Notes: a model not told the origin generated them from the sequence alone. Numbered from the stretch's first letter, positions 48,569-57,585 are shown. The stretch is DNA of 64,000 nucleotides from Ancylobacter crimeensis (GCF_023016805.1 NZ_JALKCH010000009.1:62001-126000), one strand, 5' to 3'. A program made the numbers and translations.

Positions 48569-48918
48569 GACGGATCCCCAGCGAAATGGGAGAATATATG
48601 CATCGATCCAATGTAATTTAGACGAATAATTCAATATATCATATTAGTATATAGGCGACACATCATATATATTTCAGTTATAGATATTATTTTTATTTCA
48701 TCTTTTCAAGATATACGACAATCACAAATGCCATCATATTTCAATATTTTGTTTCGAAGTATATTTTCTGATGGCAGAGAAGACGGCACGGATTCCATTA
48801 ATAAGCTTACGATAGGTAAATTGCAAATATTGTCTCCGTGGATTTTTTACCACATACTGATCCGATAAAGAAGTCGCCATATCGTTTTCTGGGGCAGTGC
48901 CAATATAGGGCAGGTTCC
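48569..48918. promoter_or_regulatory. AT-rich divergent promoter region of the giant-protein cluster
   Basis: Bases 48601-48840 are about 30% GC by count (71 of 240), and 48661-48720 only 20%, while the genes on both sides are well above 60%. The interval lies between the divergent starts at 48568 and 48919 and holds no convincing gene. Runs such as tatattattttttatttc-like tracts with many TpA steps are the kind bound by xenogeneic silencers (MucR/Ros or H-NS-like), which is an inference here. Confidence 0.65.
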
Positions 48919-51324
48919 ATGACCCAAATCGCGATTGTCGTAAGGCCCCTGAAAAATCGTCTCGATTCGACTTACTGGGACGACATGACCAGTGCCCGGC
49001 TGCCGTTGCGGCGGATCACGAGTTCGGCCGGTTATGCCAACCGCTTCCCTGGGATCAGCGAGGTTTTCTCCATCGTCGTTCACGAGACGGATGGTTGGCC
49101 CTCGCGCAACAAGGCGGAATCCTGGGTCACCGCCTATTCGGGTCCTAGCACGGTGGGACCGCAGGTCGCGATCTGGGGGGACGGGACGATAACGCCGCTC
49201 GTCAATTATCCCGACATGACCGGCCATGCGACGTTCGTGAACCAGTGGGCGCTGGGCGTGGAGACCGGTCACCGCGACGACCGGACCGGATACACCCTTC
49301 CCAATCCTCCCCGCTCCTTCGCCTGGGAACAGCTCTCGACCGACGCCAACGATCTGACGGGACGCAAATATTTCGTCCTCCGACAGGTCGCCGACATACC
49401 CAGCGAGATCATCGCGGCCTGGTTCCCGACCGCAACCTACAACGGTCCAAAGCGTGATGCCGCGGTGCCCGCCGGAATGTTGTTCAACGAATTGCAATAC
49501 CGATCCTGGGCGCTGCTGGCCCGCTACATGGCGGAAGCCTTCTTGGTGCCGCGCAATATCCCGCTGCTGCCCCATGTCCAGCGCTCCGCCACGATAAACG
49601 ATGCGGCCACCTTCCGCCGCATCGTGATGGCCGACGAAAACGTCGATGCCATCAAGGACACGCTGGTCCGCGAACTTCTGACCATTCCGGGCGGGGCGCA
49701 CACTTTCTTGGCCACCGATTTCACGGCCGGCCAAGAGGCCAGCTTCGATGCGAATTATCTGCTCGCCGCCGTTCCCGCCAATTCAGACGTGCCGGGATGG
49801 GGGTTCACGCACAACGCGATGATGATGGGCACCCACCCGGGCGGCGCCAACACGCCGAAGCTGCAGGAGCGCTGCGTCGCCCTCAACAAGGCATGGCTGT
49901 GGTTCTTCAAGGTCTATCGCGGATTTCACGGTCACGGCTTCAGCGGCAACATCCATCAGGGATTCACTCGTTTTGATACCGCGAGCAGTTCCTTCACGAG
50001 CACGACACTCCATGACCACGATTGCCCCGGCCCGCTGTTCGACTGGCACCGCTTTGCGCGGGAGATGTGGGACTGGTGGTGGTGGCCGTTCGACTTCGAC
50101 ACCGGGCATGCCCACACCAATGCTCCCATCCGCGATTATCGTGCTGCGAGCGGAACGACGCCACTGCGCGAATATTTCTTTCACGAGACCGCGGCCAATG
50201 TGAACGCCCGGATCGCAACAGCCGGCGGCATTCACGGCGCCGCCTCCTCGCCAACGACCTACCAGCTCGACGCCGACTCGCCCGTCTATGCGCTCGCCAA
50301 CGGCGAGATCGTCGCAGCACGGTTTCCCCGCACACCCGCCAATGCCGTGGATATGGGTTTCGTGCTGGTACGCCACGACGTCTACCACACGCCCGATGTC
50401 AGTGGCCTCGCCAATCTGCTCGCTCCCCTGCTCGGGACCACGCCCCCGGCGGCAACGCCCCAGCCGGGTGGCCGCATCGACTACGACGTCGAGCCGACCA
50501 CGGTCTATTCGCTGGTCATGCACCTGCTGCGTCCAGCCGACCTGACCTTCACGGATATCTCCGACGCCAATCCCGAATGGCTGAACCGGCTGATCATCCG
50601 CCGCAAGGAGTGCGACCTCGCTTTTCCCCCGGCGACCGGCGCCATGAATGCCACTCTGGCGGGAATGCCCGCCGCCGAATTCAGCCGGCCTCCCGGCGGC
50701 CTTGCGCGCCCTACCCTCACCGAGTCCTATCAGCTCGACCAGATCTCGCTGAGCGCTTTCCTGAATGCACTGGAGCAGGGCGACCTGGCGATTTCGCAAA
50801 GTCGCCAAGCCTATGAGGCGGCAAGCCAGATGCCGATCCAGATGATCCTCGGCGACTATCTCGGCAAGGCGGGCGTGATCCGCCGCGACGGTGCCGGAAT
50901 ATTGACGCATGGCATGCGGGTCGAGGTGTTCTCCCCCGCGCTCGCTTCTGTCGACTTCCAGGCGATCACCGATCAGACCGGTTGGAACGTTGTCGGCTCG
51001 CCGGCGCGGCCAGCCCTGCTCTATCAGAGCGAATGGGCACGCACGCCGGATGCAACAACCTCGGCCACACTTCAGCAGATCGGTGTCGACCCGGCGCTGG
51101 TGCCCTGGTGGTCGACCGTCGCGCAGTCTCAAGCCTGGGACGTCTCCATGCCTGCAGCCGACCGTCTGCCCTTGAACGGGCAAGTCTATCACTATTCTCC
51201 AGCAACCTTCATGGCCTGGATCAACGATCTTACCTGGGCCAGCGAATGGCCGAAATACAAGGTGATGGACGCATCGGGCAATCCGGTCGCCCGACCGGCC
51301 GCGCCGCGCAGCCGGTGGGGTTAG
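48919..51324 (+). CDS. 801-residue protein with amidase-like and M23-like domains
   Basis: The first ~380 residues match the N-acetylmuramoyl-L-alanine amidase (amidase_2) pattern: VVHETDGWP (His55), VAIWGDGTITPLVNYPDMTG with His103, WALGVETGH (Glu115), and the final zinc block LHDHDCPGPLFDWHRF near residues 364-379. About 200 residues are inserted before that last block. Around residues 435-540, GGIHGAA, SPVYALANGEIVAARFP, GFVLVRHD and VYSLVMHLL resemble M23 (LytM) strands, but the HLHFE motif is missing. No signal peptide is visible. GTG 48838 upstream is possible; ATG 48919 is preferred. It is divergent from the giant-protein operon. Confidence 0.8.
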   Translation: MTQIAIVVRPLKNRLDSTYWDDMTSARLPLRRITSSAGYANRFPGISEVFSIVVHETDGWPSRNKAESWVTAYSGPSTVGPQVAIWGDGTITPLVNYPDMTGHATFVNQWALGVETGHRDDRTGYTLPNPPRSFAWEQLSTDANDLTGRKYFVLRQVADIPSEIIAAWFPTATYNGPKRDAAVPAGMLFNELQYRSWALLARYMAEAFLVPRNIPLLPHVQRSATINDAATFRRIVMADENVDAIKDTLVRELLTIPGGAHTFLATDFTAGQEASFDANYLLAAVPANSDVPGWGFTHNAMMMGTHPGGANTPKLQERCVALNKAWLWFFKVYRGFHGHGFSGNIHQGFTRFDTASSSFTSTTLHDHDCPGPLFDWHRFAREMWDWWWWPFDFDTGHAHTNAPIRDYRAASGTTPLREYFFHETAANVNARIATAGGIHGAASSPTTYQLDADSPVYALANGEIVAARFPRTPANAVDMGFVLVRHDVYHTPDVSGLANLLAPLLGTTPPAATPQPGGRIDYDVEPTTVYSLVMHLLRPADLTFTDISDANPEWLNRLIIRRKECDLAFPPATGAMNATLAGMPAAEFSRPPGGLARPTLTESYQLDQISLSAFLNALEQGDLAISQSRQAYEAASQMPIQMILGDYLGKAGVIRRDGAGILTHGMRVEVFSPALASVDFQAITDQTGWNVVGSPARPALLYQSEWARTPDATTSATLQQIGVDPALVPWWSTVAQSQAWDVSMPAADRLPLNGQVYHYSPATFMAWINDLTWASEWPKYKVMDASGNPVARPAAPRSRWG

Positions 51325-51542
51325 AACGCAGGCCCAGCGCGACGAGAATGAGCCGCGAGCGACAACGAGCGGAGCGAAACGGATCGCCTTGGCAGTTACT
51401 TCACCTCAGCGCATGTCGGGAAAGGGTGCTGCGGCCCGCTCGTCAGCCAACATTGCGTCAGCGTGAGATTAAAGTCTTCCCCGCCCCACGGCTGCCATTG
51501 ATCCCGAACGGCTCGCACGCAACGCAGCAGAACCCCAGCCTT

Positions 51543-52280
51543 TCACAACGCCGAGCCCCCGTTTACGCCGAGGATCTGTCCGGTAACGTAGCTCGCATCG
51601 CCGGACAGGAGATAAACGATGGCGGCGGCGATCTCCGATGGCTCTGCCTCGCGTCGGAGGGGAATGGCGTCGAGCCAGCCCTGCCGGATCTGGGCCGGCA
51701 CAGCTTCCACCATAGGTGTCGAGGTGGCACCGGGCGCCACCGCGTTGCACCTGATGTTGTGACGTGCATGCTCCACGGCAACCGTACGCGTCAACCCGAC
51801 CAGCCCGGCCTTCGCCGAAGCATAATTGGCTTGTCCGAACGCACCCCAGCGCGATTCCGACGACAGATTCACGATCGAACCACCGGTCGCCGTCATGGCC
51901 GGAATGACGTTCTGGCAACCAAGCCACGCGCTCTTGAGATTGACATCGATCACGAGGTCCCAATCCTCGTCGGTCATCTTCAAGAGAGAGCGATCGCGTG
52001 TAACTCCCGCATTATTGACGAGACCGTCGATCCGTCCGAAGCGACCAAGCACTGTTCCAACGCCGGCCATCCATTCGTCGCGGCTGGAAACGTCGAGCGT
52101 CACGCCAATCGCCCGGCCACCGGCCGCCGACAGCTCGTCGGCAAGCGCTTCGATGCCCACGCGGTTGCGGTCGGCAAGAGCGACGATGGCACCCTCTTCA
52201 TTCAGCCGTCGGGCGGTCGCTTCACCGATGCCCTGCGCAGCTCCGGTGACGATGAATACCCGATCCGTCAGGCCACGCAT
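51543..52280 (-). CDS. SDR family oxidoreductase (FabG-like)
   Basis: A 245-residue NAD(P)-dependent dehydrogenase with the cofactor motif TGAAQGIG near residue 13, NNAG, the catalytic Ser in NLSSESRW and Tyr-Lys in YASAKAGL, and the end GQILGVNGGSAL. It probably reduces or oxidises a 3-hydroxyacyl-CoA intermediate. ATG 52280 overlaps the MaoC stop (TGATG), with GGAGG upstream; GTG 52283 is an alternative. It is the last gene of the catabolic operon. The 218 bases between it and the amidase gene show nothing. Confidence 0.92.
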   Translation of the reverse strand: MRGLTDRVFIVTGAAQGIGEATARRLNEEGAIVALADRNRVGIEALADELSAAGGRAIGVTLDVSSRDEWMAGVGTVLGRFGRIDGLVNNAGVTRDRSLLKMTDEDWDLVIDVNLKSAWLGCQNVIPAMTATGGSIVNLSSESRWGAFGQANYASAKAGLVGLTRTVAVEHARHNIRCNAVAPGATSTPMVEAVPAQIRQGWLDAIPLRREAEPSEIAAAIVYLLSGDASYVTGQILGVNGGSAL

Positions 52281-52723
52281 CACGGTTTTCCTCCGATCAG
52301 ATATTTATTGTAGCCGGACTGCACTATTTTACCGTTCTGATTGAGTATCGCGACCTCCACCTCAACAATACCACGAGACGAATCCTTGCGGCTGGCAGTC
52401 TTGGCGGTGATTCTGTAGGTCTGGCAGAGACGATCCCCCACAAGGACAGGCAACAGCATCCGGCGCTGCGTTTCGACGAAGGCCAGGATCTTCCAGCTCA
52501 TCATCTCCTTGCATGCCAATCCCTCGCCGATAGCGTGAACAAGCAGGCCATGCGCGATGCGTCCGGGATAATGGGTGTTGGCGCGCACCCACTGCTCGTC
52601 CATGTGAAGCGGGTTGAAGTCTCCACTCAGTCCAGCAAACCCGACAATGTCGGCCTCTGTGATGGTGCGGCCGGCCGAGACATATTCCGCCCCGACCACG
52701 ATATCGTCGAACGTCACTTGCAT
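52280..52723 (-). CDS. MaoC family dehydratase (hydratase)
   Basis: A 147-residue hot-dog fold protein with the (R)-hydratase-type motif DFNPLHMDEQWVR, preceded by ITEADIVGFAGLSG and followed by RIAHGLLVHAIGEGL. It likely adds water to, or removes it from, a 2-enoyl-CoA thioester. It lies one base after the DUF35 gene; DUF35 proteins are often partners of MaoC-like hydratases or thiolase-like proteins. Confidence 0.9.
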   Translation of the reverse strand: MQVTFDDIVVGAEYVSAGRTITEADIVGFAGLSGDFNPLHMDEQWVRANTHYPGRIAHGLLVHAIGEGLACKEMMSWKILAFVETQRRMLLPVLVGDRLCQTYRITAKTASRKDSSRGIVEVEVAILNQNGKIVQSGYNKYLIGGKP

Positions 52724-52724
52724 T

Positions 52725-53135
52725 TCACGCCCCGGTGAAGCACGGCATCGTCAGTCCCGCATGGATCTCCCGGAACACAACTCTCAAGAGCATGTCGCAA
52801 CGCAACTGTTCGAGCGGTACGTCGACAATCCAGCTGGTCAGTCGCGCGCCCTCCTCGAGATCGACCATCGCGATCACGAAGGGTTCCAAGCCGGCAAATT
52901 GTGGGTGCAGCGAGCGCTGCACCACCGTGAAGGAATAAAGGGTCGCGCGGCCGGAAGCCTGAACCCATTCCGGCTCGCGCTCGGGCGCGCCGGCGATGCG
53001 AGCACGCGGATACATCTGAACCTTGCCCGTCGTCGGATCACGCTGAATCAGCAGGCGCTCCTGTTCTGCGGCCTCGAACCATGGGGTCGTCAGTGCATCC
53101 TTCACCGGAAGAATCGCGTTCATTTCGATCATCAT
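52725..53135 (-). CDS. DUF35-type OB-fold protein lacking the zinc ribbon cysteines
   Basis: A 136-residue acyl-CoA-associated OB-fold protein. The OB part is normal (SGRATLYSFTVVQRSLHPQF, PFVIAMVDLEEGARLTSWIV). In the N-terminal rubredoxin-like ribbon, however, the expected four cysteines are absent: LLIQRDPTTGKVQMYPRARI and AGAPERE have none. Partner of the thiolase-like protein upstream, with which it overlaps by 4 bases (ATGA at 53135). ATGs at 53132 and 53123 are alternatives. DUF35 proteins form complexes with thiolase-like proteins and help in acyl-CoA chemistry. Confidence 0.88.
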   Translation of the reverse strand: MMIEMNAILPVKDALTTPWFEAAEQERLLIQRDPTTGKVQMYPRARIAGAPEREPEWVQASGRATLYSFTVVQRSLHPQFAGLEPFVIAMVDLEEGARLTSWIVDVPLEQLRCDMLLRVVFREIHAGLTMPCFTGA

Positions 53136-54313
53136 GCCTCTCCGAGGATGAGGGTGGCCGTGGCCGACAGCCAGCCTCCCGTCCCGTTCACCAGACAAAG
53201 TTCCGGAGAAGCAAGCTGGAAGCCCGGGCTTTCGCCGCGTAGCTGACGCACCCCCTCGATTACGGCATACATGCCGCGTCGGCCGGAATGATTGGAGGAC
53301 AGCCCGCCGCCATCAGTGTTGATCGGCAGGCGTCCGTCCGGGCCGATGCCACCGCTGGCGATGAAGGCTCCAACCTCGCCGCGCGGTACGAAACCCAGCG
53401 CCTCGAGGGTCAGGGCCACGGTTATGGTGAAACTGTCGTAAATCTGCGCGACGCGAATATCCTGAGGGCCGAGCCCGGCGCTTGCGAAGGCGCGTCTGCC
53501 GGAATGCGCCGCCGCAGTCGTGGTCATGTCGACCATCTGGTTCATCTGCATCTGGCCGGCCGCTTCGCCGAAACCGAGCACCGCGGGGCCGGAACGCCGG
53601 GTGTCCCGCGCCCGCTCACGCGAAGTCACCACGATTGCGCCACCGGAATCACTGACCACGCAGCAGTCGAGGCGGTGCAGCGGGGAGGAGATCATTGGCG
53701 AGGCGAGGACAGCGTCCACGGTGAGTGGATCCCGATACATGGCGTGCGGATTGCGGCCGGCATAAGTGCGGGCCTGCACAGCGATCTGCGCCAGTTCCTC
53801 CGGTTTCAGGCCGAAATCGTGCATGTACCGCGTCGCCGCCAACGCATAGGCGGAGATGGTCGACATGCCATAGGGCACTTCAAACTGGCCCGGACCGGTG
53901 GGGCCGGTGTTGAAGTCCGGAGCCGGCAACGGCCAGGATCGACCGGAAGAGGCATAGCTGATGACCACGACTTCACAGAGGCCTGCCGCGATGGCGGCCA
54001 TGGCGTGGCCGACGTGACTAAGCGTCGAAGCACCGCCGATGTCAGTGCTGTCGATCCAGCCGGGCCGCAGTCCAACATACTCGGCAACCTCAAGGGCGTT
54101 CATCTGCCAGCCGGCCTCAGACGGGAACGAGGCCGCTGTGGCGAAACCGTCGACATCGGCGACGGTCAACCCGGCATCCGACAAGGCCTCGGCAATGACC
54201 TCGGCATGGATTTGGTACGGGTGAATGCCGGGCGCCTTGCGACGCGGCGACTCGAAGGCGCCAACGATGCAGGCCGACCCGCGGGGGAAGCGGTGGGTGG
54301 ACGTCATGATCAT
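53132..54313 (-). CDS. thiolase-like lipid-transfer family protein (probable aldol lyase/thiolase)
   Basis: A 393-residue protein of the thiolase fold, SCP-x/Ltp2-like group. Characteristic pieces are IVGAFESPRRKAPGI, DIGGASTLSHVGHAMAAIAA, MYRDPLTVDAVLASPMISSP, NTDGGGLSSNHSGRRG and LVNGTGG near the C-terminus. The position that holds the nucleophilic Cys in true thiolases lies in GGAS-TLS and shows no Cys. This fits non-thiolytic relatives such as Ltp2 aldolases that act with DUF35 partners. The function is inferred from family and the adjacent DUF35 gene. ATG 54313 overlaps the permease stop. Confidence 0.85.
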   Translation of the reverse strand: MIMTSTHRFPRGSACIVGAFESPRRKAPGIHPYQIHAEVIAEALSDAGLTVADVDGFATAASFPSEAGWQMNALEVAEYVGLRPGWIDSTDIGGASTLSHVGHAMAAIAAGLCEVVVISYASSGRSWPLPAPDFNTGPTGPGQFEVPYGMSTISAYALAATRYMHDFGLKPEELAQIAVQARTYAGRNPHAMYRDPLTVDAVLASPMISSPLHRLDCCVVSDSGGAIVVTSRERARDTRRSGPAVLGFGEAAGQMQMNQMVDMTTTAAAHSGRRAFASAGLGPQDIRVAQIYDSFTITVALTLEALGFVPRGEVGAFIASGGIGPDGRLPINTDGGGLSSNHSGRRGMYAVIEGVRQLRGESPGFQLASPELCLVNGTGGWLSATATLILGEA

Positions 54314-56037
54314 CCCGTCTTCTGTTTACGGCGCCCAGCAAGCGCGCGCGCGGCGATGACGGCCGAGCCGAGTAGAACCGGCACCGTCACTATGGTGGCC
54401 ACTGCCGAAACCGCGGGGGTGATGCCGCTGCGCAACATCCCGTAGATGGCAACCGGAAGGGTCTTGTCGAACTGCGTTTGGAACAATGCGAGGACCGCCT
54501 CGTCCCACGAGGTCACGAATGAGATGAGCATGGCGCCCACCAGCGCCGGCACCATGCTGGGCAGCACGACGGTGCGAAAGGTGCGCGCGCCGCTTGCGCC
54601 CATGGTCCAGGCCGCCTGCTCGGTCGATATGTCTATGGCGTTGAGTGCGTTTGCCATCACCAGGAAGGTGAGTGGCAGGCACAGGGCGGCATGGGCGATG
54701 GCAAGCCCGATATCAGTGCCGAGCAGTCCGAGCCGGCCCTGCACGTCATAGATGCCGATGCCCAGCAGGATGACAGGCACCACCAGAGGAGTGATCGAGA
54801 GCACCTGGATGATCAGCTTTGGCAAAGGCAAATACGTGCGCGTCGCGATACGGGCCAGCGAGATACCGCACACGGTGGCGACGATGGCCGTGGCAATGCC
54901 GACGCGTACGCTCTTCCAGAACGCACTGATCCACAATTCGGACGTGAATACCTCGACATACCATTTCAGGCTGAACCCGACCGGAGGAAAGCGAATCTGC
55001 GTGGTTTCGGTGAAGGAGGTAGGGACCACCACAAGCAGCGGCAGCAGAAGCAGCAGAATGGAGAAGGCCAGGATGAGAGCGCAGCAGACTGTCGCAGGGG
55101 TTATGGTCACGGGCTCGCGCGCGGCCGTCCCGCGTGTGCCCTGCTGCGGGGGTGCGAGCAGGCCTTTGCCATCGATCTTCAGCGCAACGAGATAACCAAG
55201 CACCGATACGGCGAGCAGGACTACGCCCATCGCGGCAGCCTTACCCCACTGGAAAGCCAGCACCTGCTGCTGGATGAAGACCGGGATGGTGAGGTCGTGA
55301 GGACCACCGAGAATGACCGGGGTGAGGAAGAAGCTCAGGCCAAGCACAAACACAAGCACGCTGCCACCAAGCAAGGCCGGGCGCACCTGTGGGAAATAGA
55401 TGTCGACGAAGACCATCCGCTCGGAGGCACCCATGGTGCGCGCCGCGGTCAGGAGGGACATGTCGATGGAGATCATCGACGACACGAGGATGAGGATGAG
55501 ATAGGGGAGCAGATACGCCACCATCCCGACCACGGTCGCAAAGGTATTGTAAAGCAGGGGCAGCGGCTCGAAGCCCAACGCGCTCAGCGCCGAGTTGATG
55601 ATGCCCTGCTGGCCAAGAATGGTTGTGAAGGCGAACAGGCGGATGATGATGGATACCCAGAAGGGCGCCAGAATCACCACCATGACCAGCGAGGACAACG
55701 TCTTGCTCAGACGGGAAATCAGATAGGCGGACGGGAAAGCCAGCATCACCGTCGCAATGGTGGCCATCGCAGACAGCATCAGACTATGCAGCACCACCTG
55801 GCGCAGCAGATCATCATGCAGGATTGCCTGATAGTGCCCCCAATAGAGCTGATCAGGGATCGCCACACGTCCCTTTTCGTTGAGGCTCCGCAGCACGATG
55901 TTCCAGAGCGGCCAGCCCACGCACAGAACGAGAACGACGGTCGCCGGCAGAAGAAGCGCAAGATAGGTCAGCACCCTGCCCGCGGCCGCCCAGACGGCGA
56001 TTTGCCTGGAACTGCCTATGGTGCCAGCTCTGTTCAT
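54310..56037 (-). CDS. ABC importer permease with two fused transmembrane domains
   Basis: A 575-residue inner-membrane protein in which two permease domains are fused head to tail, as in ThiP/FbpB-type importers. Each half has an EAA-like loop: RTMGASERMVFVDIYFPQVR in the first and WTMGASGARTFRTVVLPSMV in the second. About twelve hydrophobic segments are expected. The ATPase and binding-protein genes of the system are at 61173 and 60951. ATG 56037 overlaps the stop of the carboxyltransferase gene by 4 bases, and its own stop overlaps the thiolase start. Confidence 0.9.
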   Translation of the reverse strand: MNRAGTIGSSRQIAVWAAAGRVLTYLALLLPATVVLVLCVGWPLWNIVLRSLNEKGRVAIPDQLYWGHYQAILHDDLLRQVVLHSLMLSAMATIATVMLAFPSAYLISRLSKTLSSLVMVVILAPFWVSIIIRLFAFTTILGQQGIINSALSALGFEPLPLLYNTFATVVGMVAYLLPYLILILVSSMISIDMSLLTAARTMGASERMVFVDIYFPQVRPALLGGSVLVFVLGLSFFLTPVILGGPHDLTIPVFIQQQVLAFQWGKAAAMGVVLLAVSVLGYLVALKIDGKGLLAPPQQGTRGTAAREPVTITPATVCCALILAFSILLLLLPLLVVVPTSFTETTQIRFPPVGFSLKWYVEVFTSELWISAFWKSVRVGIATAIVATVCGISLARIATRTYLPLPKLIIQVLSITPLVVPVILLGIGIYDVQGRLGLLGTDIGLAIAHAALCLPLTFLVMANALNAIDISTEQAAWTMGASGARTFRTVVLPSMVPALVGAMLISFVTSWDEAVLALFQTQFDKTLPVAIYGMLRSGITPAVSAVATIVTVPVLLGSAVIAARALAGRRKQKTG

Positions 56038-57575
56038 GCCGCAGGACCGGACAGCGGACGCCGATAGAAAAGTCGGATCAGCCGGGCGAGATAGCGGCGG
56101 CTGTCACGGGGGTCGACCATCTCCTCGACCGCGAAATTCTCCACGGCCCGCCAGATCGAGGTCTGCGCCTCGAAGCGCTTGGTGAGCGCCTCCTTCAGTG
56201 CAGCCCGCTCCTCGGGTGCCACTGCTTCGAGTTCGCGGCGAAACGCGGCCTCGACGCCCCCCTCGATCGGCATGTCACCCCACGCCGCGCTCGGCCAGAT
56301 CAACCGCAGGCTCATGGGGTCGGTGCTGCCGGTGGCGACTCCGCCGAGGCCGTAGGACCGACGCACCTGCACGGTGTAGACGGGCACTTTCGCCTTCTGG
56401 ATCGCCCGCAGCGCCTGGGCACCGAACTTCAGTACGCCCGCCTCCTCCGCTTTTGGCCCAACGAGGAAGCCGGGCACATCTACCAGGTAAACGATCGGAA
56501 TGTGGAAGCGATCGCAGAGTTCGACGAACTGTGTCTGCTTGAGCGACGATGGCACATCGAGTGAGCCGGCGAGGAAGCGGTTGTCGGACGCCAGCATCCC
56601 GACGACATGCCCCTCGATGCGGGCCAGACCGGTGCGCACCGAGCGCCCGAAGTCCGGTGCGATCTCGAAGAAGCTGTCCTGATCGACCATGCAGCGGATC
56701 AAGGCATGGACGTCATAGGTGCGCCGCGGGCTTGGTGGGACGATGCCGAGAATATCGGCCTGATCGTTGGCGATCCACTCGGCGCGGACCGCTGGCCGGG
56801 CGCCGACATGATCCGGCAGATAAGCGAGCATGGTACGGATTGACGCCAGAGCCTCGTCCTCGTTTGCGGCCTGATTGTTGATCAGACCGGAGGCGCGCAC
56901 CTGCACATCGACTCCACCAAGGGCGAATTTGTCGATCTCCAGCCCCAGTGCCTGCTTGACCACGGGCGGGCCGCCAGCGAACAGGCAGCCATTGTCCTTC
57001 GTCATCACCGAGAAATGCGCGACGTGGGCGCGGGCCGCCGAGCTCCCCGCCGTCGGCCCGAGCACGGCGGTGAGTACCGGCACCCGCTCCATGAGATCGA
57101 ACACCGGAAAGGTAGGGTTCGCGGACTGAAGCTCAGGATAGCCGATGGCATCCTGCAACAGCACCGATCCACCCACGCCATTTATCAACAATACCAGCGG
57201 GATGCGGTAGCCATAGGCGAATTCCTCGATGAATCCGCCCCAGCCTCCCTTGTAGCGGGCAAGGTGCACGCCGGTACCGCCGCCCTCGACGCAGAAATCC
57301 TCAGCGCCGATCGCCACCGGTCGACCACCGATCTCCGCAAGTCCGCAAACGAAAGTCGAGGCGAGCAGCGAGCCATCCTCGGTCGGGGTCGTCACGAAAG
57401 TGCCGATCTCGAGGAAACTGCCGTCGTCGACCAGCTTGTGAATACGCTCGCGCGCCGTCGAACGATTATAGCGATGCTCGCGAGCGATGCGCTGCGGACC
57501 GCCTGAAGCAAAAGCAACGTCGCGCCGCCTCTCGAGTTCTTCGAGCAGTGGCGTCCATTCGGGATGGGGTGTCAT
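56034..57575 (-). CDS. acyl-CoA carboxylase carboxyltransferase subunit
   Basis: A 513-residue biotin-dependent carboxyltransferase (beta subunit of the propionyl/methylcrotonyl/geranyl-CoA carboxylase type). It has the RSTARERIHKLVDDGSFLEI opening, IGAEDFCVEGGGTG, LINGVGGSVLLQDAIGYP, DVPGFLVGPKAEEAG and SYGLGGVATGSTDP. ATG 57575 gives the normal length. Together with the biotin-carrying alpha subunit at 62292 it would carboxylate an acyl-CoA. The substrate cannot be read from the sequence. Confidence 0.92.
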   Translation of the reverse strand: MTPHPEWTPLLEELERRRDVAFASGGPQRIAREHRYNRSTARERIHKLVDDGSFLEIGTFVTTPTEDGSLLASTFVCGLAEIGGRPVAIGAEDFCVEGGGTGVHLARYKGGWGGFIEEFAYGYRIPLVLLINGVGGSVLLQDAIGYPELQSANPTFPVFDLMERVPVLTAVLGPTAGSSAARAHVAHFSVMTKDNGCLFAGGPPVVKQALGLEIDKFALGGVDVQVRASGLINNQAANEDEALASIRTMLAYLPDHVGARPAVRAEWIANDQADILGIVPPSPRRTYDVHALIRCMVDQDSFFEIAPDFGRSVRTGLARIEGHVVGMLASDNRFLAGSLDVPSSLKQTQFVELCDRFHIPIVYLVDVPGFLVGPKAEEAGVLKFGAQALRAIQKAKVPVYTVQVRRSYGLGGVATGSTDPMSLRLIWPSAAWGDMPIEGGVEAAFRRELEAVAPEERAALKEALTKRFEAQTSIWRAVENFAVEEMVDPRDSRRYLARLIRLFYRRPLSGPAA

Positions 57576-57585
57576 GGGAAACCTC

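Noticed and set aside
48569-48918. Small genes inside the AT-rich spacer
   Set aside because: The frames there are very short, lack ribosome sites and mostly reflect A/T runs.
35929-51324. Extracellular contractile injection system or phage tail
   Set aside because: No sheath, tube, baseplate, spike or AAA+ ATPase gene is present; the proteins do not show tail-like sequence patterns that I recognise.
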